In this document: positions 9,030-18,237 of the stretch, piece by piece
How positions within the stretch are numbered: position 1 is the first letter of the stretch
Layout: every line of letters starts with the position of its first letter
Assembly: GCF_014168815.1 (NCBI RefSeq)
Contig: NZ_AP021972.1
Location: 3,038,001 to 3,102,000, forward strand
DNA from: Klebsiella sp. WP3-W18-ESBL-02
Lineage (GTDB): Bacteria; Pseudomonadota; Gammaproteobacteria; Enterobacterales; Enterobacteriaceae
Direction of reading: 5' to 3'
Length of the DNA stretch: 64,000 nucleotides
Position numbers and translations under genes: made by a program
Notes under the pieces: generated by a model
What the model saw: only the letters and a program-made list of their open reading frames with translations
The model's database searches: none
What the model was told of the DNA's origin: nothing

Positions 9030-10034
9030 TTAGAGGTGAGATACTGGCAGTACCGCACCAGGTTGCAAATACTGTTCCCAGCGCAGCAGGCGCTCGGTGA
9101 GGATTAATTCGCGGTTCAGCCCGGTCACGCTTTGCAGCTGCTCACGGCAGGTGCAGGCATCGGCGGCAATCGCCTGCAGGCGAGCGCCGGACAGCGTCTG
9201 CGCCAGCTGGTGAACCAGCGCCGGACAGTCGGCATTGGTCAGGCGCGTAATCCGCTGCTGATGCTTAAGGGCATCCAGCAGCAGCGATGAAAACCAATGT
9301 AAACGCTGTACGACTGAATCATGGTTCAGCGACGGCAAAAATGCCAGCCAGTCGCCGCTGTCGATCGTGGCACTCAGCGCCTGACATAATTTTTCCCGTG
9401 CCGCCCAGGTATCGGGGGCAAGCAGTTCCAGCGCCGCAGCGGGCGCGTGATCGGACAGGCGCAGCGCGCTCAGCAGCGTCTCACGCGACGCACTGATTTC
9501 ACGCTCAAGCCACGCCAGCGCGTACCCTTCACCCGGCGGAGCCAGATGGTAAAAACGGCAGCGGCTGCGCAACGTAGCCAGCAGCCGCGCGGGCTCCTGA
9601 CAGGCCAGAAAGAACCAGGTATTCTTCGGCGGCTCTTCCAGCGTTTTCAGTAACGCGTTAGCGGCAGCCTCGGTCAACAGCGCCGCATCGGCTATCCACA
9701 CCACTTTAGCGCCACCGAGACGCGCGTGCTCGTACAGCTTTTCGCTGACCTCGCGCACCGCATCAATCCCCAGCGTACTTTTGCCTTTCTCAGGCTGTAG
9801 CGCATAGTAATCCGGGTGCGTACCGGCCTGCATCAGCTGGCAGCTGTGGCAGTGGCCGCAGCTTTTATGACCGTCCGGCGTCTGGCACATCAGGAAGCGG
9901 GTGATAGCATAGACCAGAGAGTCAGCCCCCATTCCGCTGCGCGCCTGAACCAGCAGCGCATGGTGACCACGTCCGGCCTGATAGCTCGTGACGAGCTGTT
10001 CAAACGGCGGGCGTAACCACGGATACCATTTCAT
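9030..10034 (-). CDS. holB: DNA polymerase III delta-prime subunit
   Basis: Delta-prime is the rigid stator of the clamp loader that opens the beta clamp at primer-template junctions. The protein is 334 residues, as in E. coli. It starts MKWYPWLRP and has the zinc module cysteines in CGHCHSCQLMQAGTHPD near residues 50-66, the sensor region NALLKTLEEPP and LRSRC (SRC motif). The start codon overlaps the tmk stop by 4 bp (ATGA), indicating translational coupling. An upstream in-frame ATG at 10055 would lie inside tmk and is unlikely. Confidence 0.97.
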   Translation of the reverse strand: MKWYPWLRPPFEQLVTSYQAGRGHHALLVQARSGMGADSLVYAITRFLMCQTPDGHKSCGHCHSCQLMQAGTHPDYYALQPEKGKSTLGIDAVREVSEKLYEHARLGGAKVVWIADAALLTEAAANALLKTLEEPPKNTWFFLACQEPARLLATLRSRCRFYHLAPPGEGYALAWLEREISASRETLLSALRLSDHAPAAALELLAPDTWAAREKLCQALSATIDSGDWLAFLPSLNHDSVVQRLHWFSSLLLDALKHQQRITRLTNADCPALVHQLAQTLSGARLQAIAADACTCREQLQSVTGLNRELILTERLLRWEQYLQPGAVLPVSHL

Positions 10035-10672
10035 GCCTGTTGCTCCACCACCCACGCGGTCACCGCCGCACGGATATCGCTCATCACGTTGTCCAGCGGC
10101 TGGGTGGCATCAATGGTGAGAATACTGTCATCCGCCGCAGCCAGTTCAAGGTAGCGCGCGCGGGTGCGGTTAAAGAAGTTCAGCGACTCTTGCTCAATGC
10201 GGTCAAGATCGCCGCGCGCGCGGGCGCGCTTAAGGCCAACTTCCGGCGTCACATCAAGGTAAATCGTCAGGTCAGGACGGAAGTCACCGAGCACCGCATC
10301 ACGCAGCGTCGACAGCAAATGGCGATCGATACCGCGCCCGCCGCCCTGGTAGGCCTGGGTTGAAAGATCGTGGCGGTCGCCAATCACCCACTGCCCGCTT
10401 GACAGCGCCGGTTTAATCACCGTTTCAACCAGCTGCACGCGCGCGGCGTAGAACATCAGCACTTCGGCCTTATCAGTAATGACTTCGTCGCCGACTGATT
10501 TGATATCCAGAACCAGGCTGCGCAGCTTCTCTGCCAGCACGGTGCCACCCGGCTCGCGGGTAAACAGCAGATCGTTGACGCCGAGGCCGCGCAACGTGTC
10601 AACGACGACATCCCGTGCGGTGGTTTTCCCGGCCCCTTCCAGTCCTTCAATGACGATGTAATTACTGCGCAT
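10031..10672 (-). CDS. tmk: Thymidylate kinase
   Basis: Tmk phosphorylates dTMP to dTDP, an essential step in DNA precursor supply. It has 213 residues with P-loop GLEGAGKTT (about residues 9-17), the FTREPGG substrate motif, DRHDLSTQAYQG (the DR[YH] motif) and a lid region RARARGDLDRIE typical of the E. coli-type enzyme. Its 5' end overlaps mltG by 11 bp and its 3' end overlaps holB by 4 bp, so the three genes are tightly co-translated. Confidence 0.98.
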   Translation of the reverse strand: MRSNYIVIEGLEGAGKTTARDVVVDTLRGLGVNDLLFTREPGGTVLAEKLRSLVLDIKSVGDEVITDKAEVLMFYAARVQLVETVIKPALSSGQWVIGDRHDLSTQAYQGGGRGIDRHLLSTLRDAVLGDFRPDLTIYLDVTPEVGLKRARARGDLDRIEQESLNFFNRTRARYLELAAADDSILTIDATQPLDNVMSDIRAAVTAWVVEQQA

Positions 10673-11684
10673 TTTTATCCTTTAGCACTTTCAGGTAATC
10701 CTGCACCGAGCGATTATGGCTCGCAAGATTGGTATTAAACGTATGACCACCTTTACCGTCGGCCACAAAATAGAGGTACGGCGTTTTTGCCGGATGCGCG
10801 GCGGCATTCAGCGACGCTTCGCCCGGGCTGGCGATCGGGCCCGGCGGCAGGCCAGATATCGTGTAGGTATTATACGCAGTTGGGGTCTCAAGATCCTTAC
10901 GCGAGATCTTCCCATCGTAGCGCTCTCCCATGCCGTAAATCACGGTGGGATCGGTTTGCAGACGCATACCTATACGCAGGCGATTGATAAATACCGACGC
11001 CACGCGATCGCGCTCTTCCGCTACCGCCGTCTCTTTTTCAATAATCGACGCCATGGTCACCAGCTGGTTTTTATCCTGATACGGCAGGCCGTCCATTCGC
11101 CCTTCCCAGGCTTTATCGACCTGGGCAACCATTTTCTGGTGCGCACGCTTGAGGATGGCGACATCGGTCGTGTGGGCGGTATACATCCAGGTGTCAGGCC
11201 AGAACCAGCCTTCAATCCACTCTGGGTTCTCCAGCGCCAGCGCTTTCGCCACGGTGGCGTAGCTATCGTCACTCAGCGTGTGTTTGATATAAGGCGCTTC
11301 GCGCAGCTGCTTCAGATAATCGCTCAGACGCATACCTTCAACGAAGCGCAGCGGGAACTGCGCCTCTTTGCCGCTGGCCAGCAGCTGCATCACGTCGCGA
11401 ACGGTCATCTGCGGCGTAAAGCGATAGGTCCCGGCTTTGAAGTGGGAAAGCTCCGGCTCAAGGCGCAGCAGCCACTGGAACACCCGCGGACGATTGATCA
11501 CCTTCTCGGCGTACAGCTGGTCGCCCAGCGCCAGTCGCCCGGTGCCCGCTTTTAAGGTGAAGATGGTCTCGTCTTTCACCAGGATAGTGCTGTCTGCCAG
11601 CTGGCGCACTTTCCACATGCCGACGCCGGCGGCAACGCCGAGGGCAACCAACAGTAACAGAACAAGGCGTAACAGTTTCTTCAT
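10662..11684 (-). CDS. mltG: Endolytic peptidoglycan transglycosylase MltG
   Basis: MltG cleaves nascent glycan strands and is thought to set their length near the elongation machinery. The protein is 340 residues, as in E. coli YceG. It has one N-terminal membrane anchor (residues about 4-22), a LysM-like segment, and the YceG catalytic domain with the active glutamate in MASIIEKETA (Glu218 in E. coli) and the LQTDPTVIYGMG motif. ATG at 11684 (MKKLLRLV) is favoured over an upstream ATG at 11702 by comparison with the family. Confidence 0.97.
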   Translation of the reverse strand: MKKLLRLVLLLLVALGVAAGVGMWKVRQLADSTILVKDETIFTLKAGTGRLALGDQLYAEKVINRPRVFQWLLRLEPELSHFKAGTYRFTPQMTVRDVMQLLASGKEAQFPLRFVEGMRLSDYLKQLREAPYIKHTLSDDSYATVAKALALENPEWIEGWFWPDTWMYTAHTTDVAILKRAHQKMVAQVDKAWEGRMDGLPYQDKNQLVTMASIIEKETAVAEERDRVASVFINRLRIGMRLQTDPTVIYGMGERYDGKISRKDLETPTAYNTYTISGLPPGPIASPGEASLNAAAHPAKTPYLYFVADGKGGHTFNTNLASHNRSVQDYLKVLKDKNAQ

Positions 11685-11685
11685 G

Positions 11686-12495
11686 CTAATCAGACGACTC
11701 ACAAATTGGGGCTAAATATTGGTAAAGTTCGCGCGCAGGCCACTGCTGCTCCGCGTAGCGCTGAACGGGGATCACCGGCATCAGCGCGTTACAAATAAGG
11801 ACTTCATCGGCCTGTGCGAGCGCCGTTAGCGGCGCATTCACTTCGACAACGCGATACGCGGTCAGTGCCAGCTGGGCGATGATAAACTGCCGCATAATAC
11901 CGTTTACGCCAGCCTGGTCGAGGCACGGGGTATAGACATTCTGCCCGCAGCGCCAGAACAGATTTGCGGCACAGCATTCCGTAAGCCACCCGTCGCTGTC
12001 AAGAACAAGGGCCTCATCGGCGTCCGTCTGCTCAAGATGAGAACGAATCAACACCTGCTCAAGGCGATTGAGGTGTTTCATTCCTGCAAGATAAGGATTG
12101 CGGCCCAGTGGAACCGGGCTGAGGGCAAGCGTTATGCCCGTTTCTTTCCAGCGGGTGTAGTGTGCGGGCACGGGAGAGGTAGACAAAATGCGCGTCGGCG
12201 CGAGGCAGGCGCTGCCGCTGTAGCCGCGGCCGCCGGCACCGCGACTGAGAATAACCTTCAGCACGCCGTCACGCTGCGACTGCGCCAGCTGCGTCATCTC
12301 CTGACTCAGGGTAGACCAGTCGGTAAAGGGAATCGCCAAGCGCTGGCACGCCTGCTGCAGACGGGTGATGTGGGCCGCCAGCATCTGTACTCGCCCTTGT
12401 ATCACCCGCGCGGTGGTGAAACAACCGTCGCCAAACTGCGTGGCGCGATCGCCCGCCGCAAGGGCGTTCTGCTCAATACCATTAATTAAGAACAT
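11686..12495 (-). CDS. pabC: Aminodeoxychorismate lyase
   Basis: PabC is a PLP enzyme of the branched-chain aminotransferase fold. It converts aminodeoxychorismate to p-aminobenzoate and pyruvate for folate synthesis. The start is MFLINGIEQ, with FGDGCFTTARV near residue 20, AGMKHLNRLEQ containing the PLP region and EALVLDSDGWLTECCAANLFW. Two adjacent ATG codons exist (12498 and 12495); the second has the better spacing (5 nt) behind AGGAG, so I chose it. The stop is one base from the mltG start, supporting one operon. Confidence 0.95.
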   Translation of the reverse strand: MFLINGIEQNALAAGDRATQFGDGCFTTARVIQGRVQMLAAHITRLQQACQRLAIPFTDWSTLSQEMTQLAQSQRDGVLKVILSRGAGGRGYSGSACLAPTRILSTSPVPAHYTRWKETGITLALSPVPLGRNPYLAGMKHLNRLEQVLIRSHLEQTDADEALVLDSDGWLTECCAANLFWRCGQNVYTPCLDQAGVNGIMRQFIIAQLALTAYRVVEVNAPLTALAQADEVLICNALMPVIPVQRYAEQQWPARELYQYLAPICESSD

Positions 12496-12564
12496 CATGG
12501 CTCCTTATTGATGGCCGGGTAGTGTCGCAGGATGAACAACGCTGAACAAGCAGAGAAAGCCGAA

Positions 12565-12592
12565 TAAAAAAAGGCCCGACTAGCGGGCCCTT
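12565..12592 (-). terminator. Intrinsic terminator after fabF
   Basis: On the reverse strand GGGCCCGCTAGTCGGGCC is followed by seven T residues, 25 bp past the fabF stop. It separates the fab genes from pabC-mltG-tmk-holB, although read-through is likely since pabC lies 70 bp further on in the same direction. Confidence 0.85.
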
Positions 12593-12617
12593 ATCACGGC
12601 GTTGTCAGACAACGAAC

Positions 12618-13859
12618 TCAGACTTTTTTGAAAATCAACGAGCCGTTGGTACCACCGAAGCCGAAGGAGTTACACAGGGTGTATTCCATTCCGCTGACCT
12701 GACGCGCTTCGTGCGGAACGAAGTCCAGATCGCAACCTTCATCCGGGTTATCCAGGTTGATGGTTGGCGGCACGGCCTGATCGCGCAGCGCCAGGATGGA
12801 GTAGATAGACTCTACTGCACCCGCAGCGCCCAGCAGGTGGCCGGTCATTGACTTAGTGGAGCTGACCATAACGCGGCTGGCGGCGTCGCCGAAGACAGAC
12901 TTAACGGCCTGTGCTTCTGCTTTATCGCCCGCTGGCGTAGAGGTACCGTGAGCATTGACGTAGCCAATCTGGCCCGCTTCAATACCTGCATCGCGAATGG
13001 CGTTAACCATCGCCAGCGCAGCACCTGCGCCGTTCTCCGGCGGTGACGTCATGTGGTAGGCATCGCTGCTCATACCGAAGCCAACGACTTCCGCATAGAT
13101 TTTCGCACCGCGTTTTTTCGCATGTTCGTACTCTTCCAGCACGACCATACCTGCGCCGTCGCCCAGCACGAAGCCATCGCGATCTTTATCCCACGGACGG
13201 CTTGCCGCCTGCGGGTTATCGTTACGCGTAGACAGCGCACGCGCTGCGCCAAAGCCACCCACGCCCAGCGGGGTACTGGCTTTCTCGGCACCGCCGGCAA
13301 CCATGGCATCTGCATCGCCGTAGGCGATGATACGCGCGGCCTGGCCGATGTTATGCACACCGGAAGTACAGGCGGTCGCGATAGAGATGCTTGGCCCACG
13401 CAGACCGAACATGATGGTCAGGTGACCTGCCACCATGTTAACAATCGTGGACGGAACGAAGAAGGGGCTGATCTTACGCGGCCCGCCGTTTACCAGCGAA
13501 CTGTGGTTTTCTTCGATCAGACCGAGGCCGCCAATACCGGAGCCGATAGCGGCGCCAATACGGTGAGCGTTCTCTTCCGTCACTTCAAGGCCAGAATCCT
13601 GCATGGCCTGAACGCCAGCGACAATTCCATATTGAATGAAGGCATCCATCTTGCGCTGTTCTTTACGCGAGATGATGTCATCACAGTTAAAATCCTTTAC
13701 TAAGCCAGCAAATTTGGTTGCATAGGCGCTAGTATCGAAATGGTCGATCAGGCTGATGCCACTCTGACCGGCAAGGAGAGCTTTCCAGGTAGACTCTACG
13801 GTATTGCCGACAGGAGACAACATGCCCAGTCCGGTCACAACTACACGACGCTTAGACAC
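12618..13859 (-). CDS. fabF: 3-oxoacyl-ACP synthase II (KAS II)
   Basis: FabF elongates acyl-ACP, notably palmitoleoyl- to cis-vaccenoyl-ACP, controlling membrane fluidity in the cold. It has 413 residues, the E. coli length. The Cys-His-His active site is visible in TACTSGVHN, NAHGTSTPAG and KSMTGHLLGAAG, and the C-terminal loop is CNSFGFGGTNGSL. It lies 88 bp downstream of acpP, separated by an attenuator-like hairpin. Confidence 0.98.
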   Translation of the reverse strand: MSKRRVVVTGLGMLSPVGNTVESTWKALLAGQSGISLIDHFDTSAYATKFAGLVKDFNCDDIISRKEQRKMDAFIQYGIVAGVQAMQDSGLEVTEENAHRIGAAIGSGIGGLGLIEENHSSLVNGGPRKISPFFVPSTIVNMVAGHLTIMFGLRGPSISIATACTSGVHNIGQAARIIAYGDADAMVAGGAEKASTPLGVGGFGAARALSTRNDNPQAASRPWDKDRDGFVLGDGAGMVVLEEYEHAKKRGAKIYAEVVGFGMSSDAYHMTSPPENGAGAALAMVNAIRDAGIEAGQIGYVNAHGTSTPAGDKAEAQAVKSVFGDAASRVMVSSTKSMTGHLLGAAGAVESIYSILALRDQAVPPTINLDNPDEGCDLDFVPHEARQVSGMEYTLCNSFGFGGTNGSLIFKKV

Positions 13860-13902
13860 GTTTGTCCTCCAGGGAGGGATAAAATAGATACTTGTGGGAC
13901 AA

Positions 13903-13936
13903 AAAGATAAAACTCAGGCGGTCGAATGACCGCCTG
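13903..13936 (-). terminator. Hairpin between acpP and fabF
   Basis: The reverse strand has a perfect 9-bp stem CAGGCGGTC-ATTC-GACCGCCTG followed by AGTTTTATCTTTTT. It is positioned to partly end acpP transcripts, fitting the far higher need for ACP than for FabF. Confidence 0.8.
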
Positions 13937-13947
13937 GAGATGTTCAC

Positions 13948-14184
13948 TTACGCCTGGTGACCGTTGATGTAATCAATGGCAGCCTGAACGGTGGTGATTT
14001 TCTCAGCTTCTTCGTCCGGAATCTCAGTATCAAACTCTTCTTCCAGAGCCATTACCAGCTCAACGGTGTCAAGAGAATCTGCGCCCAGGTCTTCAACGAA
14101 GGAAGCATTGTTGGTCACTTCTTCCTGCTTAACGCCCAGCTGTTCGCCGATGATTTTCTTAACGCGTTCTTCGATAGTGCTCAT
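13948..14184 (-). CDS. acpP: Acyl carrier protein
   Basis: AcpP carries growing acyl chains on a phosphopantetheine arm. It is 78 residues, highly acidic, with the attachment serine in [11 protein letters not shown]. The sequence matches my recollection of E. coli AcpP at essentially every position. The ATG at 14184 ([10 protein letters not shown]) is chosen; the longer reading frame upstream is non-coding leader. The 209-bp gap to fabG presumably holds the strong acpP promoter, but I could not pin its elements. Confidence 0.98.
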
Positions 14185-14393
14185 ACTCTTAAATTTCCTA
14201 TCAAAACTCGCTTTCGCGATGGTTTTCGTAGTGTATAAAATGTTGAAAAATTTGCAACTAAATCCCGGCAGGTCATACCACGATTTTACGCTATTTTGCG
14301 GGTGTTTGCCCTCATAACGCAAATGATTTTGCACTAATCATACTCAGACATACGTAGATTGCCCGTTGTCTGAGCACTTTGTGCAAAACACGA

Positions 14394-15128
14394 TCAGACC
14401 ATGTACATCCCGCCGTTTACGTGCAACGTTTCACCAGTGATGTAACTTGCTTCGTCGGAGGCCAAAAATGCAACCGCACTGGCGATTTCATTTGGAGTGC
14501 CGAGGCGCCCCGCAGGAACTGCCGCCAGTGTACCCGCACGCTGCTCATCGGTCAGCGCACGCGTCATGTCCGTTTCAATAAAGCCCGGAGCAACAACGTT
14601 CACAGTAATACCGCGTGACGCAACTTCACGCGCCAGTGATTTACTGAAGCCGATCAGACCGGCTTTCGCCGCAGCGTAGTTAGCCTGACCCGCATTTCCC
14701 ATGGTACCAACCACAGAACCGATAGTGATGATACGCCCATGACGCTTTTTCATCATAGCGCGCATTACCGCTTTTGACAGACGGAAAACAGATGACAGGT
14801 TGGTTTCGAGGATATCGTTCCACTCGTCATCTTTCATGCGCATTAACAGGTTATCACGAGTAATCCCGGCATTATTGACCAGAATATCGACTTCACCAAA
14901 CTCTGCGCGGATATTTCCCAGAACAGATTCAATAGATGCAGGGTCGGTCACATTCAACATCAGACCTTTACCGTTCACACCCAGATAGTCGCTAATCGCC
15001 TGCGCGCCGCTTTCGCTGGTCGCAGTGCCGATAACTTTTGCGCCGCGAGCGACGAGAGTTTCAGCGATCGCGCGGCCAATACCGCGGCTTGCACCCGTTA
15101 CCAGGGCAATTTTTCCTTCAAAGCTCAT
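14394..15128 (-). CDS. fabG: 3-oxoacyl-ACP reductase
   Basis: FabG is an NADPH-dependent short-chain dehydrogenase that reduces beta-ketoacyl-ACP in each elongation cycle. It has 244 residues, as in E. coli. The cofactor motif is TGASRGIGRA (residues 12-21), followed by NNAGITRDN, the catalytic serine in ITIGSVVG and YAAAKAG (Tyr151/Lys155). The start at 15128 (MSFEGKIALV) is preferred over an upstream ATG at 15149, which would overlap fabD. It is part of fabH-fabD-fabG-acpP-fabF. Confidence 0.98.
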   Translation of the reverse strand: MSFEGKIALVTGASRGIGRAIAETLVARGAKVIGTATSESGAQAISDYLGVNGKGLMLNVTDPASIESVLGNIRAEFGEVDILVNNAGITRDNLLMRMKDDEWNDILETNLSSVFRLSKAVMRAMMKKRHGRIITIGSVVGTMGNAGQANYAAAKAGLIGFSKSLAREVASRGITVNVVAPGFIETDMTRALTDEQRAGTLAAVPAGRLGTPNEIASAVAFLASDEASYITGETLHVNGGMYMV

Positions 15129-15138
15129 GCGTTCCTCT

Positions 15139-16068
15139 TTATTGCGCAAGTGCCGCTGACAGGGCAGTCGGTTCGTTAATGGCCGACGCAGTCAGGGTAT
15201 CTACAATACGTTTGGTCAGGCCGGTGAGGACTTTACCCGGACCAACTTCATACAGATGCTCTACGCCCTGGGACGCCATAAACTCAACGGTTTTGGTCCA
15301 CTGAACCGGGCTGTACAGCTGGCGAACCAGCGCGTCGCGAATCGCGTCGGCATCGGTTTCGCACTTCACGTCAACGTTGTTCACAACCGGAACCGTCGGC
15401 GCATTAAAGGTGATTTTCTGCAGTTCTACGGCCAGTTTTTCTGCGGCAGGCTTCATCAGCGCGCAGTGAGACGGCACGCTGACCGGCAGCGGCAGCGCGC
15501 GCTTGGCGCCTGCGGCTTTACAGGCTGCGCCCGCACGTTCAACCGCCTCTTTATGGCCCGCGATAACCACCTGGCCCGGCGAGTTGAAGTTAACCGGAGA
15601 AACCACCTGCCCTTCAGCAGACTCTTCACACGCTTTGGCAATAGAGGCGTCATCCAGACCGATAATTGCGGACATGCCGCCGGTGCCTTCCGGTACGGCT
15701 TCCTGCATAAACTTGCCGCGCATTTCAACCAGACGTACCGCGTCAGCAAAGGCAATAACGCCCGCGCAAACCAGCGCAGAGTATTCGCCCAGGCTGTGGC
15801 CCGCCATCACCGCCGGTGCTTTACCGCCCTGCTGCTGCCATAGGCGATACAGCGCAACGGAAGCCGTCAGCAGCGCAGGCTGCGTTTGCCAGGTTTTGTT
15901 CAGCTCTTCCGCCGGACCCTGCTGGGTCAGCACCCACAGGTCATAACCAAGCGCCGCAGAAGCTTCATGAAAAGTTTCTTCGATAACCGGATAGGTAGCC
16001 GCCAGTTCAGACAGCATGCCTACCGCCTGTGAACCCTGCCCCGGGAACACAAAAGCGAATTGCGTCAT
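15139..16068 (-). CDS. fabD: Malonyl-CoA:ACP transacylase
   Basis: FabD loads malonyl groups onto ACP. It has 309 residues, the E. coli length. It starts FAFVFPGQGSQ, with the nucleophile serine in GHSLGEYSAL (Ser92), the arginine in VEMRGKFMQEA (Arg117) and the catalytic histidine in VPSHCALMKP (His201). It lies 17 bp after fabH and 10 bp before fabG. Confidence 0.98.
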   Translation of the reverse strand: MTQFAFVFPGQGSQAVGMLSELAATYPVIEETFHEASAALGYDLWVLTQQGPAEELNKTWQTQPALLTASVALYRLWQQQGGKAPAVMAGHSLGEYSALVCAGVIAFADAVRLVEMRGKFMQEAVPEGTGGMSAIIGLDDASIAKACEESAEGQVVSPVNFNSPGQVVIAGHKEAVERAGAACKAAGAKRALPLPVSVPSHCALMKPAAEKLAVELQKITFNAPTVPVVNNVDVKCETDADAIRDALVRQLYSPVQWTKTVEFMASQGVEHLYEVGPGKVLTGLTKRIVDTLTASAINEPTALSAALAQ

Positions 16069-16085
16069 GTTTTTTATCCTTATAC

Positions 16086-17039
16086 TTAGAAACGAACCAG
16101 CGCAGAGCCCCAGGTGAAACCACCGCCGAAGGCCTCCAGCAGCACCAGCTGACCGCGCTTAATGCGGCCATCGCGTACGGCTTCATCGAAGGCGCACGGT
16201 ACGGAAGCCGCCGAGGTGTTACCGTGACGGTCAAGGGTGACGACGACGTTGTCCATGGACATGCCGAGCTTCTTCGCCGTCGCGCTGATAATACGTAAGT
16301 TCGCCTGGTGCGGCACCAGCCAGTCCAGTTCAGAACGGTCGAGGTTGTTCGCCGCCAGCGTCTCATCAACGATGTGCGCCAGTTCGGTCACCGCGACTTT
16401 AAAGACTTCGTTACCCGCCATCGTCAGATGGATAGAGTTTTCCGGGTTAACGCGATCGGCGTTCGGCAGCGTCAGCAGCTTACCGTAGCTCCCATCGGCG
16501 TGCAGATGGGTAGAGATGATGCCCGGCTCTTCGGAAGCGCCCAGCACCACGGCGCCCGCGCCGTCACCGAAGATAATGATCGTGCCGCGATCGGTAGGAT
16601 CGCAGGTACGAGCCAGCGTATCTGCACCCACAACCAACGCGTACTTCACCGCGCCCGTTTTCACGTACAGATCGGCCACGCTCAGTGCATAGGTAAAACC
16701 TGCGCACGCGGCGGCAACGTCAAACGCCGGCGCGCCTTTCACGCCCAGCATATCCTGAATCTGGCAGGCAGCGCTTGGGAACGCGTGGGTCGCCGAAGTG
16801 GTCGCGACCACAATCAGGCCCAGTTCGCTTGCCTCAATACCCGCCATTTCCAGCGCGCGTTTTGCCGCTTCGTAACCCAGCGTAGACACGTTTTCATCAG
16901 GGCCAGCAATACGGCGCTCACGGATACCTGTACGGGTGACAATCCACTCGTCAGACGTATCAACCATTTTTTCCAGATCGGCGTTAGTCCGCACGTGCTC
17001 AGGCAGATAGCTGCCGGTACCAATAATCTTCGTATACAT
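16086..17039 (-). CDS. fabH: 3-oxoacyl-ACP synthase III (KAS III)
   Basis: FabH starts fatty acid synthesis by condensing acetyl-CoA with malonyl-ACP. It has 317 residues. The Cys-His-Asn triad lies in DVAAACAGFTYAL (Cys112), WLVPHQANLRI (His244) and RHGNTSAASVP (Asn274). It is followed by fabD and preceded 60 bp upstream by plsX, giving the standard plsX-fabH-fabD-fabG order that couples initiation to phospholipid synthesis. Confidence 0.98.
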   Translation of the reverse strand: MYTKIIGTGSYLPEHVRTNADLEKMVDTSDEWIVTRTGIRERRIAGPDENVSTLGYEAAKRALEMAGIEASELGLIVVATTSATHAFPSAACQIQDMLGVKGAPAFDVAAACAGFTYALSVADLYVKTGAVKYALVVGADTLARTCDPTDRGTIIIFGDGAGAVVLGASEEPGIISTHLHADGSYGKLLTLPNADRVNPENSIHLTMAGNEVFKVAVTELAHIVDETLAANNLDRSELDWLVPHQANLRIISATAKKLGMSMDNVVVTLDRHGNTSAASVPCAFDEAVRDGRIKRGQLVLLEAFGGGFTWGSALVRF

Positions 17040-17099
17040 GTACGCTCAGTCACTTTTCGCTAATTTAGCCGCTCTGTTTAACGCACGGCGAAGCGGGCC

Positions 17100-18158
17100 T
17101 TACTGCTTGCCCGTTTCCAGCACGTCAAACCCTGCGGGGTATACGGATTCCAGGCGAGCGGCAATTCGCTGAGGAACTTGTCGCTGCACCGCCTGCACTG
17201 CCTGTTCAATGGCGATCGCAAAGGCTCGCTGGTTGGCGGCACCATGGCTCTTAATCACCGTGCCGCGCAATCCTAACAGACAGGCGCCATTATACTGGTC
17301 GGGGTTGAGGTGACTGAATCGCCTTGTCAGGCTTTTTTGTAACCAACGCTTTAATAAAATCAGCCACCACGCCCGTTTTTTCCCCTCGCTCTGCGATTTC
17401 AGCAGCGAAAGGAACATGCGAACCACCCCTTCCATCGTCTTTAAGGTGACGTTTCCTGTAAAGCCGTCGCAAACCAGAACGTCAGTTTTGCCCGTTAACA
17501 GCTCATTGGCTTCAAGATAGCCGATATAATTGAGCGAAGAGATTGTTTTTAACATTAATGAGGCGTCACGAATACTATCATGACCCTTAATCTCTTCTTC
17601 GCCGATGTTGAGCAAGGCAACGCGCGGGTTAGCAATTCCCAACACTTCCTCGGCCATCACCGACCCCATGACGGCAAACTGCACCAGCATGGTACTGTCG
17701 CAATCTACGTTAGCGCCGAGATCCAGCACCACCGTTTTGCCCTTCTGCTGATGCGGCAGTACCGTCACCAGCGCCGGGCGCTCAATCCCTTTAATGGGCT
17801 TTAGCAGCAATTTTGCCAACCCCATCAGCGCACCGGTATTTCCAGCGCTGACGCAGGCTTCGGCCCGCCCTTCTTTCACCATCTCCAGCGCCAATCGCAT
17901 TGAGCTGCCGCGACTGTGGCGGATAGCATGCGATGGCCGCTCATCACTGGCAATAACCGACTGGGCAGGAATAATCTGCAAACGTGAACGTTGTTCAAAG
18001 TCAGCTCTGGCAAGTAATGGCGTAATGTCGTCGGGATTGCCGACTAAAAGAAGTGAGAGTTGCGGATTAGAACTCAGTGCCTGCAAAGCTGCAGGCACTG
18101 TCACGGAAGGACCAAAATCGCCCCCCATGACATCTAACGCCAGGGTTAGACGTGTCAA
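17100..18158 (-). CDS. plsX: Phosphate acyltransferase PlsX
   Basis: PlsX converts acyl-ACP to acyl-phosphate and couples fatty acid to phospholipid synthesis. It is 352 residues, a few shorter than E. coli at the C-terminus (ending LETGKQ). The N-terminus LALDVMGGDFGPSV and the segments SAGNTGALMGLAK and LLNIGEEEIKGHDSI are family signatures. It is located between rpmF and fabH, as usual. Confidence 0.97.
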   Translation of the reverse strand: MTRLTLALDVMGGDFGPSVTVPAALQALSSNPQLSLLLVGNPDDITPLLARADFEQRSRLQIIPAQSVIASDERPSHAIRHSRGSSMRLALEMVKEGRAEACVSAGNTGALMGLAKLLLKPIKGIERPALVTVLPHQQKGKTVVLDLGANVDCDSTMLVQFAVMGSVMAEEVLGIANPRVALLNIGEEEIKGHDSIRDASLMLKTISSLNYIGYLEANELLTGKTDVLVCDGFTGNVTLKTMEGVVRMFLSLLKSQSEGKKRAWWLILLKRWLQKSLTRRFSHLNPDQYNGACLLGLRGTVIKSHGAANQRAFAIAIEQAVQAVQRQVPQRIAARLESVYPAGFDVLETGKQ

Positions 18159-18179
18159 GGTATCGTCGCCGCTCGGTTT

Positions 18180-18208
18180 GGTTTATCCCCGCTTGCGCGG
18201 GGAAATCC
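18180..18208 (-). other. GC hairpin resembling a single type I-E CRISPR repeat
   Basis: The reverse strand reads GATTTCCCCGCGCAAGCGGGG followed by ATAAACC. It shares the CCCCGCG(C)..GCGGGG stem and the ATAAACC flank with the type I-E repeat of Enterobacteriaceae. Only one copy is present, with no spacers. It lies in the rpmF-plsX intercistronic leader. Confidence 0.5.
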
Positions 18209-18237
18209 TCACTAAGCTTCACCACGCTTTCGCGTGA

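Noticed and set aside
18180..18208. CRISPR array.
   Set aside because: Only one repeat-like unit, no spacers and no cas genes in the window; kept only as a hairpin observation.
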